Source: Lutjanus erythropterus
Lineage: Eukaryota; Chordata; Actinopteri; Lutjaniformes; Lutjanidae
NCBI GenBank assembly: GCA_020091685.1
Contig: CM034607.1
Location: 7,065,465-7,129,464 of the forward strand
Direction: 5' to 3'
Length of the DNA: 64,000 nt
Of this stretch, positions 33,336-46,196 are shown in pieces. Position 1 is the stretch's first letter, and each line of letters starts with the position of its first letter. A model generated the notes under the pieces. It did not search any database. It worked only from the letters and a program-made list of their open reading frames with translations, and was not told where the DNA came from. The position numbers were made by a program, and so were the translations under genes.

Positions 33336-34489
33336 TAGTGTACTGTAAAATAAAATGACTGCCTGTGTGTCTGTTATTGTATCTCTGCTGCTGTGACACT
33401 TCAATTCTCAGTGGGGTAGGAATCAATAAAGTTGATCTTATTTACAATGTGGCCCTTAAGAGAACAATATAAACCAAAATAACATAACATTTTGATATAA
33501 GTGCCTTCTGTATAAAAGGCCCACATGATTAGCTTCTGCCTCAGCAGATATTGTATTTCAGTTTAGATCAAATAAATTTTGAAATTGAAATCCAGAATCA
33601 GTTAAGACGCAACAACACTGGGGCTTTTAATGTGCCTGGAGGTCTTAGACCATTTAGGAATAGTTTCTAATCCATGTCTTTACTTTAGTAAATAGTGATG
33701 TTGACATCTCACAAAATAATGTAATTAAAATAAAATAAGCAAATAAGAATACAGTACCAGAAGATAATGCAACGTGGTCAAAACCTTACACAGTCAGTGT
33801 TAGGGCAATAAAAAAATGAAATGGGCCTGAGGCAGGAAGTGAAATTATTGAGCAACTGAGTGTGGTTAGTAACAGGAAGTGTGTAAATATTTGTAAGAGA
33901 GATAAATGGACTGAACAAGGGAGTGACGGAGTGAAAACCCAAAGCTCTGTATATGTCTGGGTGTTTATTGAGGCCATATGTCTATATTTAAAACTGTGAA
34001 GAGAAACAGGGTGAGAGGTGATGTGAATGCAACACTTACCCTCCTAATACAACACCAGCAGTGAACTGAGCATCAAGGCTGGGTTGCACCAACAAGGATT
34101 CATTCTGAATTTTTTAATTATACCATGGTTTAAATTAAAATTATGTTGCACTAAGCTTTTGAACTAGGTTACATTTAAGAAAGATTCAATTTAAACCCTC
34201 TTTGAATCTCATTTTAGTTTTTGCTCTAAACCTCGATTACATTTAATTTTATTGCACCAAAACTTTAAACTCTGTACTAGCTTTAAAATTATACTTGAGG
34301 AGGTTTAACTTTTGAACTGGCAGCCTTATTGCGATGGGTTGAGCAAAATAGTCAAGTTTCTTTAAAAAAGCTAAGAGACAGACTCAACGCAGATGAGTTT
34401 TATGCTGTATTTCTTCTTTCTTTTACTCCAGTTGATAATTCTGCCAACAAGTTTTTCTCAAAAAGAAGTGAAATTAGAGCTGCTGAGTC
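33336..34489. other. Intergenic, nothing recognised
   Basis: AT-rich sequence. Repeated TTTAAAC/GTTTAAA-style words at 34,110-34,310 recur inverted near 35,080-35,225 (for example TTACATTTAAGAAAGATT against AATCTTAGGTTAAATTA). This suggests that the TAGC minisatellite between them sits inside a larger inverted-repeat element (about 34,080-35,250), but I could not fix its ends. Confidence 0.3.
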
Positions 34490-34990
34490 ATCACAAGTAG
34501 GCTAACATTTTGATTTAGCTAGCCAGCAAACAATAAAACTCTTAATTAACCTTTTAGCCAGCTAGCAAACAATAACTTGGAAAAAATCTTTTAAGCTAGC
34601 TAGCAAACAATATGTTTTGTTAACTTTTGAATCAGTGGGCCAATAATCTAAGATTTTTGTTAACTTCTTAGCTAGCTAGCTAACTTTTTTGTAACCTTGT
34701 AGCTAGCTGGCAAACATTGTAATGTTTTGCTAACTTTTTAGCTAGTTAGCAAACATTTTCAGAATCAGAGTCAGAAGCATTTTATTGATCCCTAGGGGTA
34801 AACTGATGACATTGCAGGTAGCTGGCAGCTAATAATATTACTTAAAAAAACAAAACAAAACAAAACAAAAAATTAACTCCTAGCTATCGAACAATGTAAT
34901 TAAAAAAAAACAAAAACAAACAAACAACAAAAAAGCCTTAAAAACTTTTTAGCTAGCTAGCAAACAATAGAACATTTACAGAGCAGCCAA
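34490..34990. repeat. Degenerate TTTTAGCTAGCTAGCAAACA minisatellite
   Basis: Imperfect tandem units of roughly 40-50 bp contain TTAGCTAGCTAGCAAACAAT and TTTTGTTAACTT. They are interrupted at 34,758-34,800 by CAGAATCAGAGTCAGAAGC and TTTATTGATCCC, the end of a common fish retroposon, and by an A/C-rich run (34,845-34,930). Confidence 0.6.
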
Positions 34991-37522
34991 AAGTGAACTC
35001 ACTAGCTAGGTCCCGACAGCACTCAAACTGATTTTTTGGGGGTAGTTTTGGGTAAGCAATTACCTCCATAATTATTAAACTCCACTTAATTTGACTTTGC
35101 ATAACTGAACTTGGATTTGCTAAACTAAAATTAGTCTTTAATTGTACAGCAGAACTCTTCTTAATCTGGATTTACTCATTTAAACCTAGTTATGCTTAAC
35201 TCAGATTAGAACTAATCTTAGGTTAAATTACTCTTTGTTGGTACAGCCCAGTCCATGCATACATGCTGTTAAATGGGAAACTTGGATAAAATTACCCAGA
35301 GATGGAATATTTTGTAGCTCAACATGCCAACTGAGCCTGGTTTTATAGATTACACTTGGTCTAAACAGACAGACCTTTATATTGACTCTAATTTTAACAA
35401 CAGAAATATCCAAATTAATCCAAATTACCACTGAGGCTTTTCAAATGAGTCTCATTTGTTACTTTAGAAGAAGCTGTTTCTTTATTTTGCCCAGTGTGCA
35501 AATGACTTATTAATTTATCATCATGCTGTTGCTACCATCAGCACTTTACATATTTAAATTGGGCCAGTTTTTCCAGATATGATGTAAATTTAACCCCGTA
35601 AGGGTCCTCTGATGAAATCTAGCCTCTAAAGTAAAACTGGCAGAGCCAAATTTAGTCTTTGTCATTGTAAGTGGACCACAGTTTTCTGGTGTCTGGTACA
35701 CTGTGATCTAATTTCCCTCAGGACAGGAGAGACTGTTAATTATTACAAACACTTTTTAAGCAGCTGGAAAGCAACTAAAAGAGTAATAATCCACAAAACT
35801 TGAGGTTTCTGATCTTTATTCGGTGTGTAGTCAGAGTGGAAGGATCTTTCACAACTGCATTCTTGCTTTCCACCCTCCTCCTCATGTCTTCCTCAGTATA
35901 AACACTCTCACAAATATGCAAACAACTAGGTACATGCAAGGACGCTGCAAAGGGGGGCCGCAGCCTCCCTGATACAATCACTGGTCCCTCCTCACGATTT
36001 GCTGGCTGGTTATACGTTTGTTATGTCCCATAAACTATTATCAAAAACACATTATTGATTTAAATGAACAGCAGCTATGATGGGACATATCAGATAGAGG
36101 TATATTACCGGCTCATTCCGTACCAAGGCAGGAATTTTTGGCCTTATGCCCCTCAAAGAATTTTACACCCTGTGGCCACCGTGGCCTTGATGCCCCACCC
36201 ACACTGCCCAGTCGATTTAGCCATTTTCTCTACTGTCGCTTTCCTGTCATTACAGTTTTTACACACCAGTGTCTTTTGTTGAGATTCTCATTGGGCAACG
36301 TCAGGTGAAGCGTTGCGCACATATCCAGATGTGGGGTAGATTTCAAACCTGGCATAAACCGGGCTGTATGATGACTCGCAGCAGAGACAAAGTGCAGTAA
36401 AGGTAGCTTACGAATATGGACAGAGGTGTCGACCTGATATAAACTTTCTTCGATCGTGCAGCCATGACAAATCTGTGTTTTACACTGCAGACTGGAGTCT
36501 CTGTTAACAGTGACAAACTCATCCCACCAATGTGATTTACAAAAAAGATCTTAGAGTCATTATAATGAGAAACTTTCTCAAAATAATGAATTATTATCTC
36601 AAAATAATGAGTTAGTATCTCTTTCTCAATATTGCAATTTTTCATAATCTTAAGAAACTCATTATTTTAAGATACTAACTAAATGCATGCAACTAAAAAT
36701 CATTCTTAAAGTCTAAATTCATTGCATTATTTCTGTGGACTTACAATAATTGTTTATTTGATGACCTTGCTGTTCTGCTCTTCCAGGCCTGTTAGGTACT
36801 ATTGCTTTTAGTGTGCCAGATTTTCAATGGCCCCATCTGGCAGCTGCTATGAAAAATTCTGGGGGGTCCAATGTGTAACTTCTGTCCCTCTTAGGCAAAC
36901 TACTTCAACAGTTGTGAGAATATTCTTTGATATAATGCACAGTCATATTAAACTAATTCCATTCTTAACCTTAGGACAAAATCTTTACCCCCAAACATCC
37001 TTTTTATGAAGCGAAAATATATCTCATTTTTACTCTATTACATATCTTGTTTATTATTATCTTCAGTTATGTTGAAATACTTAAAGTGAAGCTGTGTGTG
37101 TTTTCTAAGGCCTCAGCGCTGTACACCCTCTTCAAAACAAAGCAATTACAGACACTAAAAATGCCTAAGCCTCTACTGTGACATGCTTTCATGCTCTAAA
37201 GGTAAAACTGAGTCTTGGGAAACTGGGAGGTTTACATTCTCAAAGCTAAGGGTCTGTTCTGACTGTTGTTTTAAGCTAAATGTTTATAACTCTGCTGTCA
37301 GGGATCTGTACAACAAATCATGTCTTTGATGAAAACTGGATTTGGTAACATTCTGGGATACAGAAGTTTTGGCAGTGCGCTGGAGCCATTTTTAATTTAC
37401 AACCCTGTCTGGACTTGATCGAGAGCAATTTCCTGAAATCACAAAACGCTGCAAACCAGACACAAGGAGGACACGGTACAGCCCTTAAAAAGATTTTACA
37501 GCATCTCAACCAGCCTATAAAC
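34991..37522. other. Intergenic, repeat fragments, no gene recognised
   Basis: Contains an inverted pair around 36,555-36,680 (AATAATGAGTTAGTATCTC against GAAACTCATTATTTTAAG and AGATACTAACT). A non-repetitive block at about 35,800-36,020 is of unknown significance. No supported exons. Confidence 0.35.
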
Positions 37523-37749
37523 CAGCGATACTCAACTTGCTTTGCTCAGGTGCCACTTTTGCAAAATGAGAGGACACCAGGGCCTGATAATAAATTCATT
37601 AATAAACATTTAAATAAAAACATTTACCAACTGGTCAGACAAAAAAAATTCACAGTATGTTTCAGTTTATTTTCATTGTGATGAAGTAAATACCCGGCAC
37701 CTTTTTGCGGCCCAGATTTGGGCCCCAGGCCTTAAGTTGCGTATCACTG
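37523..37749. mobile_element. Short hAT-like MITE
   Basis: The left end CAGCGATACTCAACTTG and the right end AAGTTGCGTATCACTG are inverted. The flanks ctataaac (37,515-37,522) and caataaag (37,750-37,757) match at 6 of 8 bases, consistent with an 8-bp hAT target duplication. It is 227 bp with no coding capacity. Confidence 0.65.
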
Positions 37750-37929
37750 CAATAAAGAGTCCACATATCCCTTAAAGGTACTATGTAGAACTTTCAGTTT
37801 CTTTATTATTAATCCCACAGGTGGCCATTAAGTGTGCTAAATTCAGCGTCTTGTTGCTCTCATGTGCTCACACTCCACAGGTGTGAGCGAGCACTCTTGG
37901 TATCAACCACAACAGTGACATGGCATGCA

Positions 37930-38370
37930 CAATAGTGCCAGAGGCAAAAGTACACACAGTCTTTACTCAAGCAGAAGTACAGATACTTGTGTAAAAAGAG
38001 ACTCTGGTAAAAGTAGAAGTACTCATTCTACTTTAATCAAGTAAAAGTGAAAAAGTACAGACTCTGAAATGTACATCTGTGTGACATCCTTTTTCATCTT
38101 GTTGTCTTTCATTGTTTTTTTCGTCTTTTTACGTCATTTCTTTTGTCATGTTATGCCTTATTCCACTTGTTACATTTTTTAGTCTTGTTAAGTCTTTTTT
38201 ATCTTGTTACTTTTACATTTGTCTCGTTACTTTACACCATAAAGTTTTTCACCTTGTTTACATCCTTTTTTTGTGTTTAGTAATTCCTCTCAAATGCATT
38301 AAAACTAAAGTAACAAGCCTGTTTTGAGAATGTAAGGAATAGAAAGTACAGATATTTGTGCTAAAACATC
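37930..38370. repeat. Dispersed AGTACAGATACTTG repeat
   Basis: Shares GAAGTACAGATACTTGTG, ACTCAAG and TAAAAGTA words with 59,205-59,370; the family is common in teleosts. A T-rich stretch (38,080-38,280; TTGTTAC/TCTTTTT words) lies inside and looks like a degenerate simple repeat. Confidence 0.5.
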
Positions 38371-40239
38371 GGTTATTAACGCTAGTGGACTCCATTTTTG
38401 TTGGTGCTGTATGGGAGCTGAACAGGAAAGGCGGTATAGGGAGCGTGCATAAACATCGCATCCTTTGGATTTTCCATCCCGTGTCCTTTACAAAGAAGTT
38501 CCTCCCGGTCAATACAAATTCCAAGTCTTTGTCCGTTCAAACGCATAAAATCCATTAGGAGCCAAAATCCTCTGGCCAGACAGGTGAGCAGTTATGTTAG
38601 GTCTTTCCCAATCAATGACTGATTGATTTGTTTCATAGAAAAAATAGGCATCTTTTCAGTCCATCAAGGTGGACCAACTTGACGTATATAACAAACTAAA
38701 TGAACATCGAGACATTGAGGTCATTTTATATCATTAAGACACTTGATAATTATAAAAGCAGGTGTTTTATGGTTAGATCATGTTTTTTCCACAGTAAAAA
38801 CTTTAGTTCTACCATCACTATGACTCTTCTCTGATTCACTTTGATCTACAGGCACAATCAGCACTAATGTCATTTACTCAGTAACATTTTAAACCATGTG
38901 TGCCACAGACACACACACTGCTTCACCACCCGTTTTCACCCAAAGGGAGGGTGTGGTTGTTCTCATGACAGGGATGTGATTTATGGCTGCAGTCACTCAC
39001 ACACTTTTTGCTTTCTTGTCAAGAGCTAAATAATAAGACTGATCAGATATGACTGTCGTATCTGATAAATATGGAGCTACAGAATGCTTAGCAGCAAGAC
39101 CAAAAACAGGAGGAAACGAGGCGACTGCCTGACTCTGCTTCAAGGTAGTTGCCACTCAAAAGTTGTTTAATTTTCACAAAAATTAAGTGTAAAACTTTGT
39201 GGTTCATGTGCACGACTATTTTCTTGGTTCGCTGGGACGTAGCCAAGCTAGTTGTGAGCTTGTTGTGTCTCCTTGTTGCCTTGTTTTCTTCATAAGCAAA
39301 GCAAACCACCTGCAGGCTACACTGTATTTACAGATGTAAGGGCATTTCCTTAATTGTGTAACTATTATTTTGATATAAACTTAATAGGAATTAATAGATT
39401 CCGTTTGCTCCTGTGGTTGGAGACTCATATGCTTTCAGTCAAAGACTTTATTTTTGTCTGTTAAAGACCAGACTCATTATTATTTGTTTAGGTATTCTGT
39501 CCACATTTTACCTGTATCATTTTTAAGGCGAGATTTGAGATTGTATTGCCTCCAAACTTTGCGTATGATCTCATAAAGATTTTCATAATAGCCTTAAACT
39601 TCAGGGTTTATCCTCCGAAACACCTGATTGAATATGATAAGTTTGTCAAGTATCTCAGCTGTTTGGAGCAATTCAAATAATATGTTCATAGCTGCTGTCT
39701 GTTGACTGAACTGTGTAAGGTATGTGAAAAAAACACATGAGCAGATTGTCACTGACAAAGAATGTTCCAGTTCACACCCACACAGTCAGAGGAAGCTATA
39801 CATTTTTCTGCCTTTCTCCCTTTCAACAATGTTCAGGTTTAAGGGTTACTATTAATCCACTATTAAGGGTTACTTCTTCTTTGTATAAGGGAATACACTG
39901 AATTTAAATGAGATTAGAGGACGTTTTTCGTTACGTTCTTTTAAGTTTAATAAGGAATCCATTTTGCCGATGAACATATCACAAAACGACTTTTCTATTA
40001 TTTAAGTCTGGAAATTTCCTGCTTATGTAAAATTGAATAGGTTAAGGCACCCCACGTTTGAGGTTTTCTTTTAGCAGGGGCTCTATTTTTCTTGCCTTTC
40101 TCGGAAATCTTGCTCCACCAATCCACCCGTTGTCTTACAAATTACACACTGCAGGTTTTCCGGTATTGATTTTCAAAATAAAACACCTATCGCCGTTTTA
40201 TAACCAGGCGGTGCAGGTTATTTTCACCAAAAAATAGCA

Positions 40240-40244
<5 letters not shown>
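38371..40244. other. Intergenic, no gene recognised
   Basis: Includes a non-repetitive stretch at 38,440-38,600 with short open frames but no splice-site support. The rest is AT-rich. Confidence 0.35.

Positions 40245-40287
<43 letters not shown>
40245..40287. repeat. (CT)n microsatellite, about 21 units
   Basis: Uninterrupted CT dinucleotides. On the minus strand it produces an artefactual run of alternating arginine and glutamate codons. Confidence 0.95.
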
Positions 40288-40289
<2 letters not shown>

Positions 40290-40547
40290 GGACAAGCATA
40301 TTAAAAAAGAAAAAAAAAAAACCATTACTGTATATGCCAGAATGAGACAATGGGCTAGTTTTCATCCGTAGTCCCTGGCCAGATGCAAGTTGGCAACGTA
40401 AAATCAATACAAAATTGAGAAACAAGTTATAACATGTTATACAAATAATGATGATGTGTAATACATATAAATAGCAAGCCTACTGGCTGGTCAGAACCCT
40501 AAGCCAATTACACACTACATAATAATTAGAGATTAAATAGTAGTATT

Positions 40548-40648
40548 GCTACTACTAGTACAACTACTACTAATAATAATAATAATGTTAATAATAATTG
40601 TAATACTACTAATAATAATAATAACAACAACAACAATAATAATATTTT
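40548..40648. repeat. (TAA/TAC/AAC)n trinucleotide repeat tract
   Basis: A compound trinucleotide tract of ACTACTACTAATAATAATAA and ACAACAACAACAATAATAAT types, imperfect. Confidence 0.85.
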
Positions 40649-40879
40649 ATTTTCTAAACTAAAATTGTGTTTGTTATCTATTTATCCACGCCATGCATAT
40701 CATTTATACTATATATCTATAATATATATATTTCATCGCTGTAAATAGCACACTATAAAATTGCAATAATATAACATATATGATATACCTTTGAAATGTA
40801 TGACTCTTCGTTAATGTGTATACAAAATGTTTTTCTATTCAATCGTCCGTGCTTTTATTGTTGTGACAGGTTCACCACA

Positions 40880-41026
40880 CTTCCGGCCGTGTTCCCAGCA
40901 GCTTGATGCCGCTTTCTCACTTCAGAACGACGATTGAATCTGTTTAATATTTCGGTCGGCGGGTGGAGGAGAAGGAAGAAGTCGTTTCATCAGCAGACAC
41001 TGAAGGAAACGAGCAATCACTACAAG
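40880..41026 (+). promoter_or_regulatory. Probable paqr7 promoter and non-coding leader exon
   Basis: A CpG-containing block (CTTCCGGCCGTGTTCCCAGC near 40,880, including an ETS-type CCGGAA/TTCCGG site, then TTTCGGTCGGCGGGTGG) leads to a CTACAAG|GTGAGG donor with GT at 41,027. Each paqr7 coding exon begins at a splice acceptor 37 nt before its ATG, so a leader exon must exist upstream; this is the best candidate on the correct strand. Splicing to 45,033 would leave a ~4-kb intron. The transcription start is not defined and no RNA evidence is available. Confidence 0.45.
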
Positions 41027-42269
41027 GTGAGGCATCGACGCGGTATCAGTGCAGATCACTTTATTGAGACAGGAACAGCAAACAACAGGTAGCTGCTAAA
41101 GTGGTGCGCAATAGGTCATAAGTTGTCTCAGGCTGTGGCAGAAGTTTGGTGAACTGCCTCGGGTTTGGTCGCAGCCCCTCACGGTAGCATGCACATGTTT
41201 GACGGGTTAACAGGCACGGCTCGGTTTAGTCTGTCTGATGATGATATTCAGAACACACTGCAGCGTCCTCCTGCCAGGGGCGGATACAGAAAAAAAAAAT
41301 GCTGATTTTTTTTTTTCTTAACAGGCTTAAGGGGGCACTAACTGAAAATCACACCCATTCCTGTCTTACTAGTCATACTGCTAAATCTAATGGTATTTCT
41401 AATAAATGTAAAGTAAATCATAATACATTCTAACATCAATAATTTGCTGTTTTTTGAAAATGAAAGGTAAAGTATTGATCTCATGTCTGTGTGGTGAGGG
41501 TCTACAGAGTTGTCTACCAGCCATTAGAGCCCAGTTAAGTTGAAGTTATTTTAATTATTTAAAATATAAAAGTTATTAGTCCAGTCCAGTTGATCAGCAT
41601 CCTCTGGGGCTTCAAGATTTAGTTTAAAAAAAGAAAATCATACTGCAATTATCTTTAGTGAAATTGTGATATGCCATAGGATTAGTGGAAAGAAAAACAT
41701 ATTGTCATCTATGCAGCACTACAGTACTTCATTAAAATGCTTTTTTCTCACACATTTTCCTTTTTTTTTTTGAAGAAATTTGGGTTTGGAGATTAATTGT
41801 GCTGCCCATAACATAGTCTAAAACATCTAAATAGACTAACACTTTATCAAAATCAGCCCACAGGGAGTTGAAATATGTCCACTTCAGGTTTAAACATTTT
41901 GAATTTGAATTAAAAAGGGAAATGTCAGAAATGGATTCTGCATCTTCAGTAACACCCCAAATAGCACCCCTCCAATAGTGTCCAAATCAGCCAAGCAGTT
42001 GCTTAAACTTTGTACATATAGAGGTAATTATGTTAATTAATGCTAAGTATGCTAATTCTGAAAATTTCCCAACATATGTAATATGGGTTAGGGTAATGTG
42101 CTAGAGTCCAGCAGTTTGTAAATGCTGAGGGCCCAAACTGAACATTATTAACACAAAACATTATTCACATTGCTGGCTAGTAAACTATTATTAGTACTAT
42201 TATATTGGCCTAGCTTAGCATAAAGGTTAGAAGCAGAGGGACGGTTAGCCTCATTCTGCCCAAAGTTTA
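41027..42269 (+). other. Putative paqr7 first intron, 5' part
   Basis: No coding sequence. Poly-A/poly-T runs (41,292-41,320 and 41,760-41,771) and AT-rich single-copy-looking DNA. Confidence 0.4.
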
Positions 42270-42595
42270 AGTAGGACTGCCGCTAATGATCATAGTCCAT
42301 TATTTTCTTGATTAATGATTAAAAGTTGTTTGTGAAAAATGTCAATCAGATTTTCCCAAAGCCTAAGACGACGTCCTCAAATGTCTTGTTTTACTCACAA
42401 CCCAAACATATTCAGTTTACTATCATAGAGGAGTACGTTTTATAAATTGTGAACATGCAAATCTAATTTTGACGACCTCAGAGAAGACAAAGTCCTGGGG
42501 ACCCTCTGTGGTTTCTTGCGTCCCCCTAAGGGCTCAGACCCCAGGTTGGGAACCAGTTGGCGATAGTTGATGATTAATTGTTGCAGCTCTACATT
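42270..42595. repeat. Dispersed ATTAATCGATTGA repeat, copy 3 of 3
   Basis: Starts near GACTGCCGCTAATGATCATA and ends GATTAATTGTTGCAGCTCTA. It is interrupted (about 42,480-42,560) by sequence ending CCCCAGGTTGGGAACCAGT, the terminus of a hAT-like element. Confidence 0.6.
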
Positions 42596-43892
42596 TAAAA
42601 TTTACTAATTAATACATACATCATTTGTTAAATCTATCCTCAAACAGAAATGTAAATGTAATCATTTGTGAGTCAAGTTTGTTTAGGACGCGCTTTAAGA
42701 AGTTCTTGGATTTTTGTCGAGGATGTATATTGTGCGTGTTTGACTTGCAAGAAATTCCTCGCAAACTTCAGAGTGCTTGAGGGTGAACTGATCCCTGGTC
42801 TGCTTTGTCTCAGGAAGCCACATCCCTTCATTGCTCTGTTTCAGCTCCAGCAGGAAATTCAGACGAGGCAAAACATCTCTGGCATCAAATTTTTCTTCAG
42901 TGGGAGTATCAACTTAAAAAAAAAACACAACTTTCATGCATGCTAACAGAGCACAGCTCGGATTACAGCTCTGGCTGGTTCGTAAATCAGACACTTAACT
43001 AACAGATATCAGGATAGCTGTCTGTGTACACTAGGATTATGAACACAAAGCTAACACTACATACAAACGTCATACAGCAATGCTCAGCTACTTCTCATTT
43101 AAGTGCAAATATCCAAGCCTTACAGTTAAGTGCTGGACAGTGTTTGGCTTCTCTGTCCACCTCTGGTGAAGATTTATTTACTTTGTTTAGTTTATGTTGC
43201 CGTGTGATATTCTACATTAATAAAGTTACAAAAACAGTCAATTTTGCTCACATGATGAGGGAAACACAGGGGGGATTCAGATATATATTTTTTTATATTT
43301 AGGGCCCTCAGAATGTCAGAAGTGGCCCAAAGCAAAAAACTGCAAGGCCTTACTCCTCCATTCTGTCCATTCTGAAAATATGAATGTGCTCAGTGAATTT
43401 TATGGCAATCTTGTCATTATATTTTGATATTTCTTGTGCTCAAGTGAGCAACAGACCTACCTTAGGCCTGCCTCTAACAGAAAAAAAAGGTTACACTATA
43501 ATTACCAGGCTCTAATCCAGTAAACTGGTTGATCTACATATTTGAGTTATCATCTCAGTAATTCAATAACAGAAACACAGCCAACAAACTATATGGATAG
43601 ATTTGAATTTTATTTAGAAAAAGAATGAGGGCTCCCCCACTGCCACATTTTTAAAGTATATCAGTACTTGTGAAGGGTGAGGAGAGCTGAGCTTCAGCTG
43701 TGGTCGTAACCGTTGGCTGTGACCACATTAAGTAGTCATGAATAATGCTGTTGCTATAGCTGTGGCTGCGGCTACTGCTGTGGCTTTACTGGCTGCCTCT
43801 TCTTTTTTTACAGCACCTAAGATAAAACCATCGGCCCCAACAAAGCCAGGCACTCCAGCCAGGGTTTGAATCTGGTTCTTCTATTAGATATG
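42596..43892. other. Intergenic/intron, dispersed repeat fragment
   Basis: About 43,020-43,200 shares words with 54,340-54,580 (GCAAATATCCAAGCC against GTAAATATCCAAGCCATACT; a 'gacctctggt'-type end), marking a two-copy dispersed repeat. No exon was recognised. Confidence 0.4.
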
Positions 43893-44440
43893 ACGGCAAC
43901 ACTTTATTTGAAGGGGTGTGCATAAGGCTGTCATTACACTGTCATAACGATGTCATGAAGACCTGTCATGAACACAAAGTGTCAATAAGTGTCATTTGGC
44001 AAAATATGCAATTTGTAATGCAGTACTGACATTGTCTGAGATATCTTTTGTTTTATCAACTTAATATTAGCCAAGACAAAAATGTCTTTCTTACAACAAC
44101 TTGACATTAACAACATAGTCTGTCAATGTCTGTCATGACAACTTTACATAATCAGATTTAAGAAAACTGTTAAGCTTTATGTTTTAAGAGTACATAAAAC
44201 TGTTAGATGTGGATGGTTTTGATACTGGCCGTCATGAGACCGTTGCAAGTGTGTCATTAATATTTTCTGTCACCTCAAGTCAAGATGTATATTTTGGACT
44301 TGTGAAAACAGTGTTTTATAACAAATGCTTTTGTGACAGTTGACAGTGGACTTCAACTTAAGTGTTACATGATGTCATTAAATGTTATGTCATTAAATGT
44401 TATAAGACCAATCTGATGACAGAGTACAGAACTAAGGTGA
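43893..44440. repeat. Dispersed GTCATAAC/TGTCATGA-rich repeat
   Basis: Begins ACACTTTATTTGAAGGGGTG and continues with many TGTCATTACACTGTCATAAC and GTCATGAACACAAAGTGTC words, ending near ATGTTATGTCATTAAATG. It looks like a known teleost MITE type; the ends were not fixed. Confidence 0.5.
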
Positions 44441-44647
44441 TGTAACTTACAGTTACCTGATGGACAGCAGAGGTTTGCTACTTTTCTTGTTGCTTAGGTA
44501 GGCTAACTACTGCCTGCTGTTATCTGTAGCTGGTGTTAGCGAGTTAGCACAGTTAGCCTTGTAGCTAGCTGCCTAATTAGCTGACTCTTTCCTATGTTGC
44601 CAGGAGCCAAACCTGGTAAGAAAACCACCTGGGTACTGTATTCCCTT

Positions 44648-46196
44648 TAAAAGACTAAAGTGATGTGCATTAGACCAACCGTGGCCAGTTAGATGGCAGG
44701 TAATACAGTACCGAGGTGGTCTTCTTGCTTGGTTTACAAGCACTATTCTTAAGCTACAGCAGCAAACAAACTAAACCTAGCTTACTTAAACAATAAAAGC
44801 TGTGCCCACCCAGACTATCTAAAACAAACATATTTGGATATGATTTTCTCACTCCTGAACATGAAGTAAAATTTTGAAATATTCCTGATTACATTCCTGA
44901 AGCACAGCTGATTATTGATATATCATGCTACACTACTTTGCTATTTTGACAGATATTTATATTTTAGCAACATATATTTTAATCCCACTCAAAACTGTTG
45001 AAAATAAAATTATAACTGTTAAATCTTTGCAGGAACCACCCAGGGTGTGTCCCGCAACTACTGACAGTCATGGCAACCATTGTAATGGAGAGAATCGGGC
45101 GAGTGTTCATCAGCCTGCAGCAGATCAGGGAGGTTCCCCGGATGCTGACGGAGGCGGCACCCTCCACGCCCGGCACTGTGAGTGAAGCTGAGGTTCCCCA
45201 CTACTTCAGGGAGCGCTACGTCTGCACCGGCTACCGACCACTCCACCAAAACTGGCGTTACTACTTCCTGTCTTTATTCCAGCGACACAATGAGACCATC
45301 AACGTCTGGACTCACCTGCTGGCCTTTTTAATTCTTCTGGTTAAATTTCGGCAACTTGCTGAGACTGTGGACTTTGTTGGTGATCATCATTCGTGGGCCC
45401 TGTTGGTCCTGATCCTGTCCTCCTTGACCTACTCAGCATTCAGTGCAGGAGCTCACCTACTGGGCGGCAAGTCTGAGGTGTGTCACTACACCTTCTACTT
45501 TCTGGACTATGTCGGTGTAGCACAGTATCAGTACGGCAGTGCGATAGTTCACTTTTACTATGCTGTGGATGAGAGTTTGCACAGACATGTTCATGGGATC
45601 TTCATGCCTGTTGCCACTGTTTTCAGCTGTCTGTCATGCCTGGGATGCTGCTACGGCAAATACTGCAACCACAGTCTACCGACCTGGGTGCGCAAGGTGT
45701 GTCAGGTGGTGCCTTCAGCGCTCGCCTATCTCTGGGACAGCAGTCCTGTGGCTAAAAGACTCCTGTCATGGTCTTCAGCCAGCAATGACCCCGCCGTCAT
45801 CTATCACTTTGGTCAGGTGGCTTTCTTTCTCAGCAGCGCCGTCTTCTTCACCTTCCCCATGCTAGAGCGCTGCTTCCCTGGGCGGTGTGATTTTGTGGGA
45901 CAGAGTCATCAGATGTTTCATGTTTTTCTATCTTGCTGCACCCTGTGTCAGATCCACGCCTCTTACCTTGACTTTGTGGGCCGCAGGAAATTGTACTCAC
46001 GTCTGCATGGGAGCGGTGAAGCCACTTTCTTTGTTGGACTGTATGTGGTCACTTTGGTTGTATGCATGCTAATTGCTGCCTTCATGCTGAGGAAAGTTAA
46101 ACAAATGCTCGACTCAAAAACCAAGTCTAAATAACAGATTAGATGTTGTAGGATCCATGTGCAAAAGCATTCATGTGCCTTTCTTTCCAGACTTGC
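44648..46196 (+). repeat. Segmental duplication unit A (contains paqr7 copy 1)
   Basis: About 1.55 kb, homologous to 50,353-51,896. The left border is near AAGTGATGTGCATTAGACC. The right border is abrupt after TCATGTGCCTTTCTTT, where copies 1 and 2 part ways. Coding DNA is far more similar than the upstream intronic part, which has indels. Confidence 0.85.
45033..46134 (+). CDS. paqr7: Membrane progestin receptor alpha-like, copy 1 (CDS 45,070-46,134)
   Basis: Coding exon with acceptor ATCTTTGCAG at 45,032 and ATG 37 nt later; 354 residues without an intron. The N-terminus MATIVMERIGRVFI, the GYRPLHQNWRYYFLSLFQRHNETINVWTHLL block and DYVGVAQYQYGSAIVHFYY match fish mPR-alpha as I recall it better than mPR-beta or gamma. 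Hallmarks of the PAQR seven-helix fold are present: Glu48 before the first helix, Ser125...His129, Asp146, and His280-x3-His284 (HQMFH). Known role: plasma-membrane steroid receptor for progestins, coupled to G-protein/cAMP signalling in oocyte maturation and sperm motility. AATAAA at 47,832 gives a ~1.7-kb 3' UTR. This copy has the best leader exon and polyadenylation context and is likely the ancestral gene. Fish a/b subtype is unassigned. Confidence 0.9.

Noticed and set aside
40198..40425. Minus-strand open frame with alternating Arg-Glu residues
   Set aside because: Produced by the (CT)n microsatellite.
45560..45865. 101-codon alternate frame inside paqr7 (also at 51,270 and copy 3)
   Set aside because: Present in all copies only because the overlapping paqr7 frame is conserved; no start context or domain.
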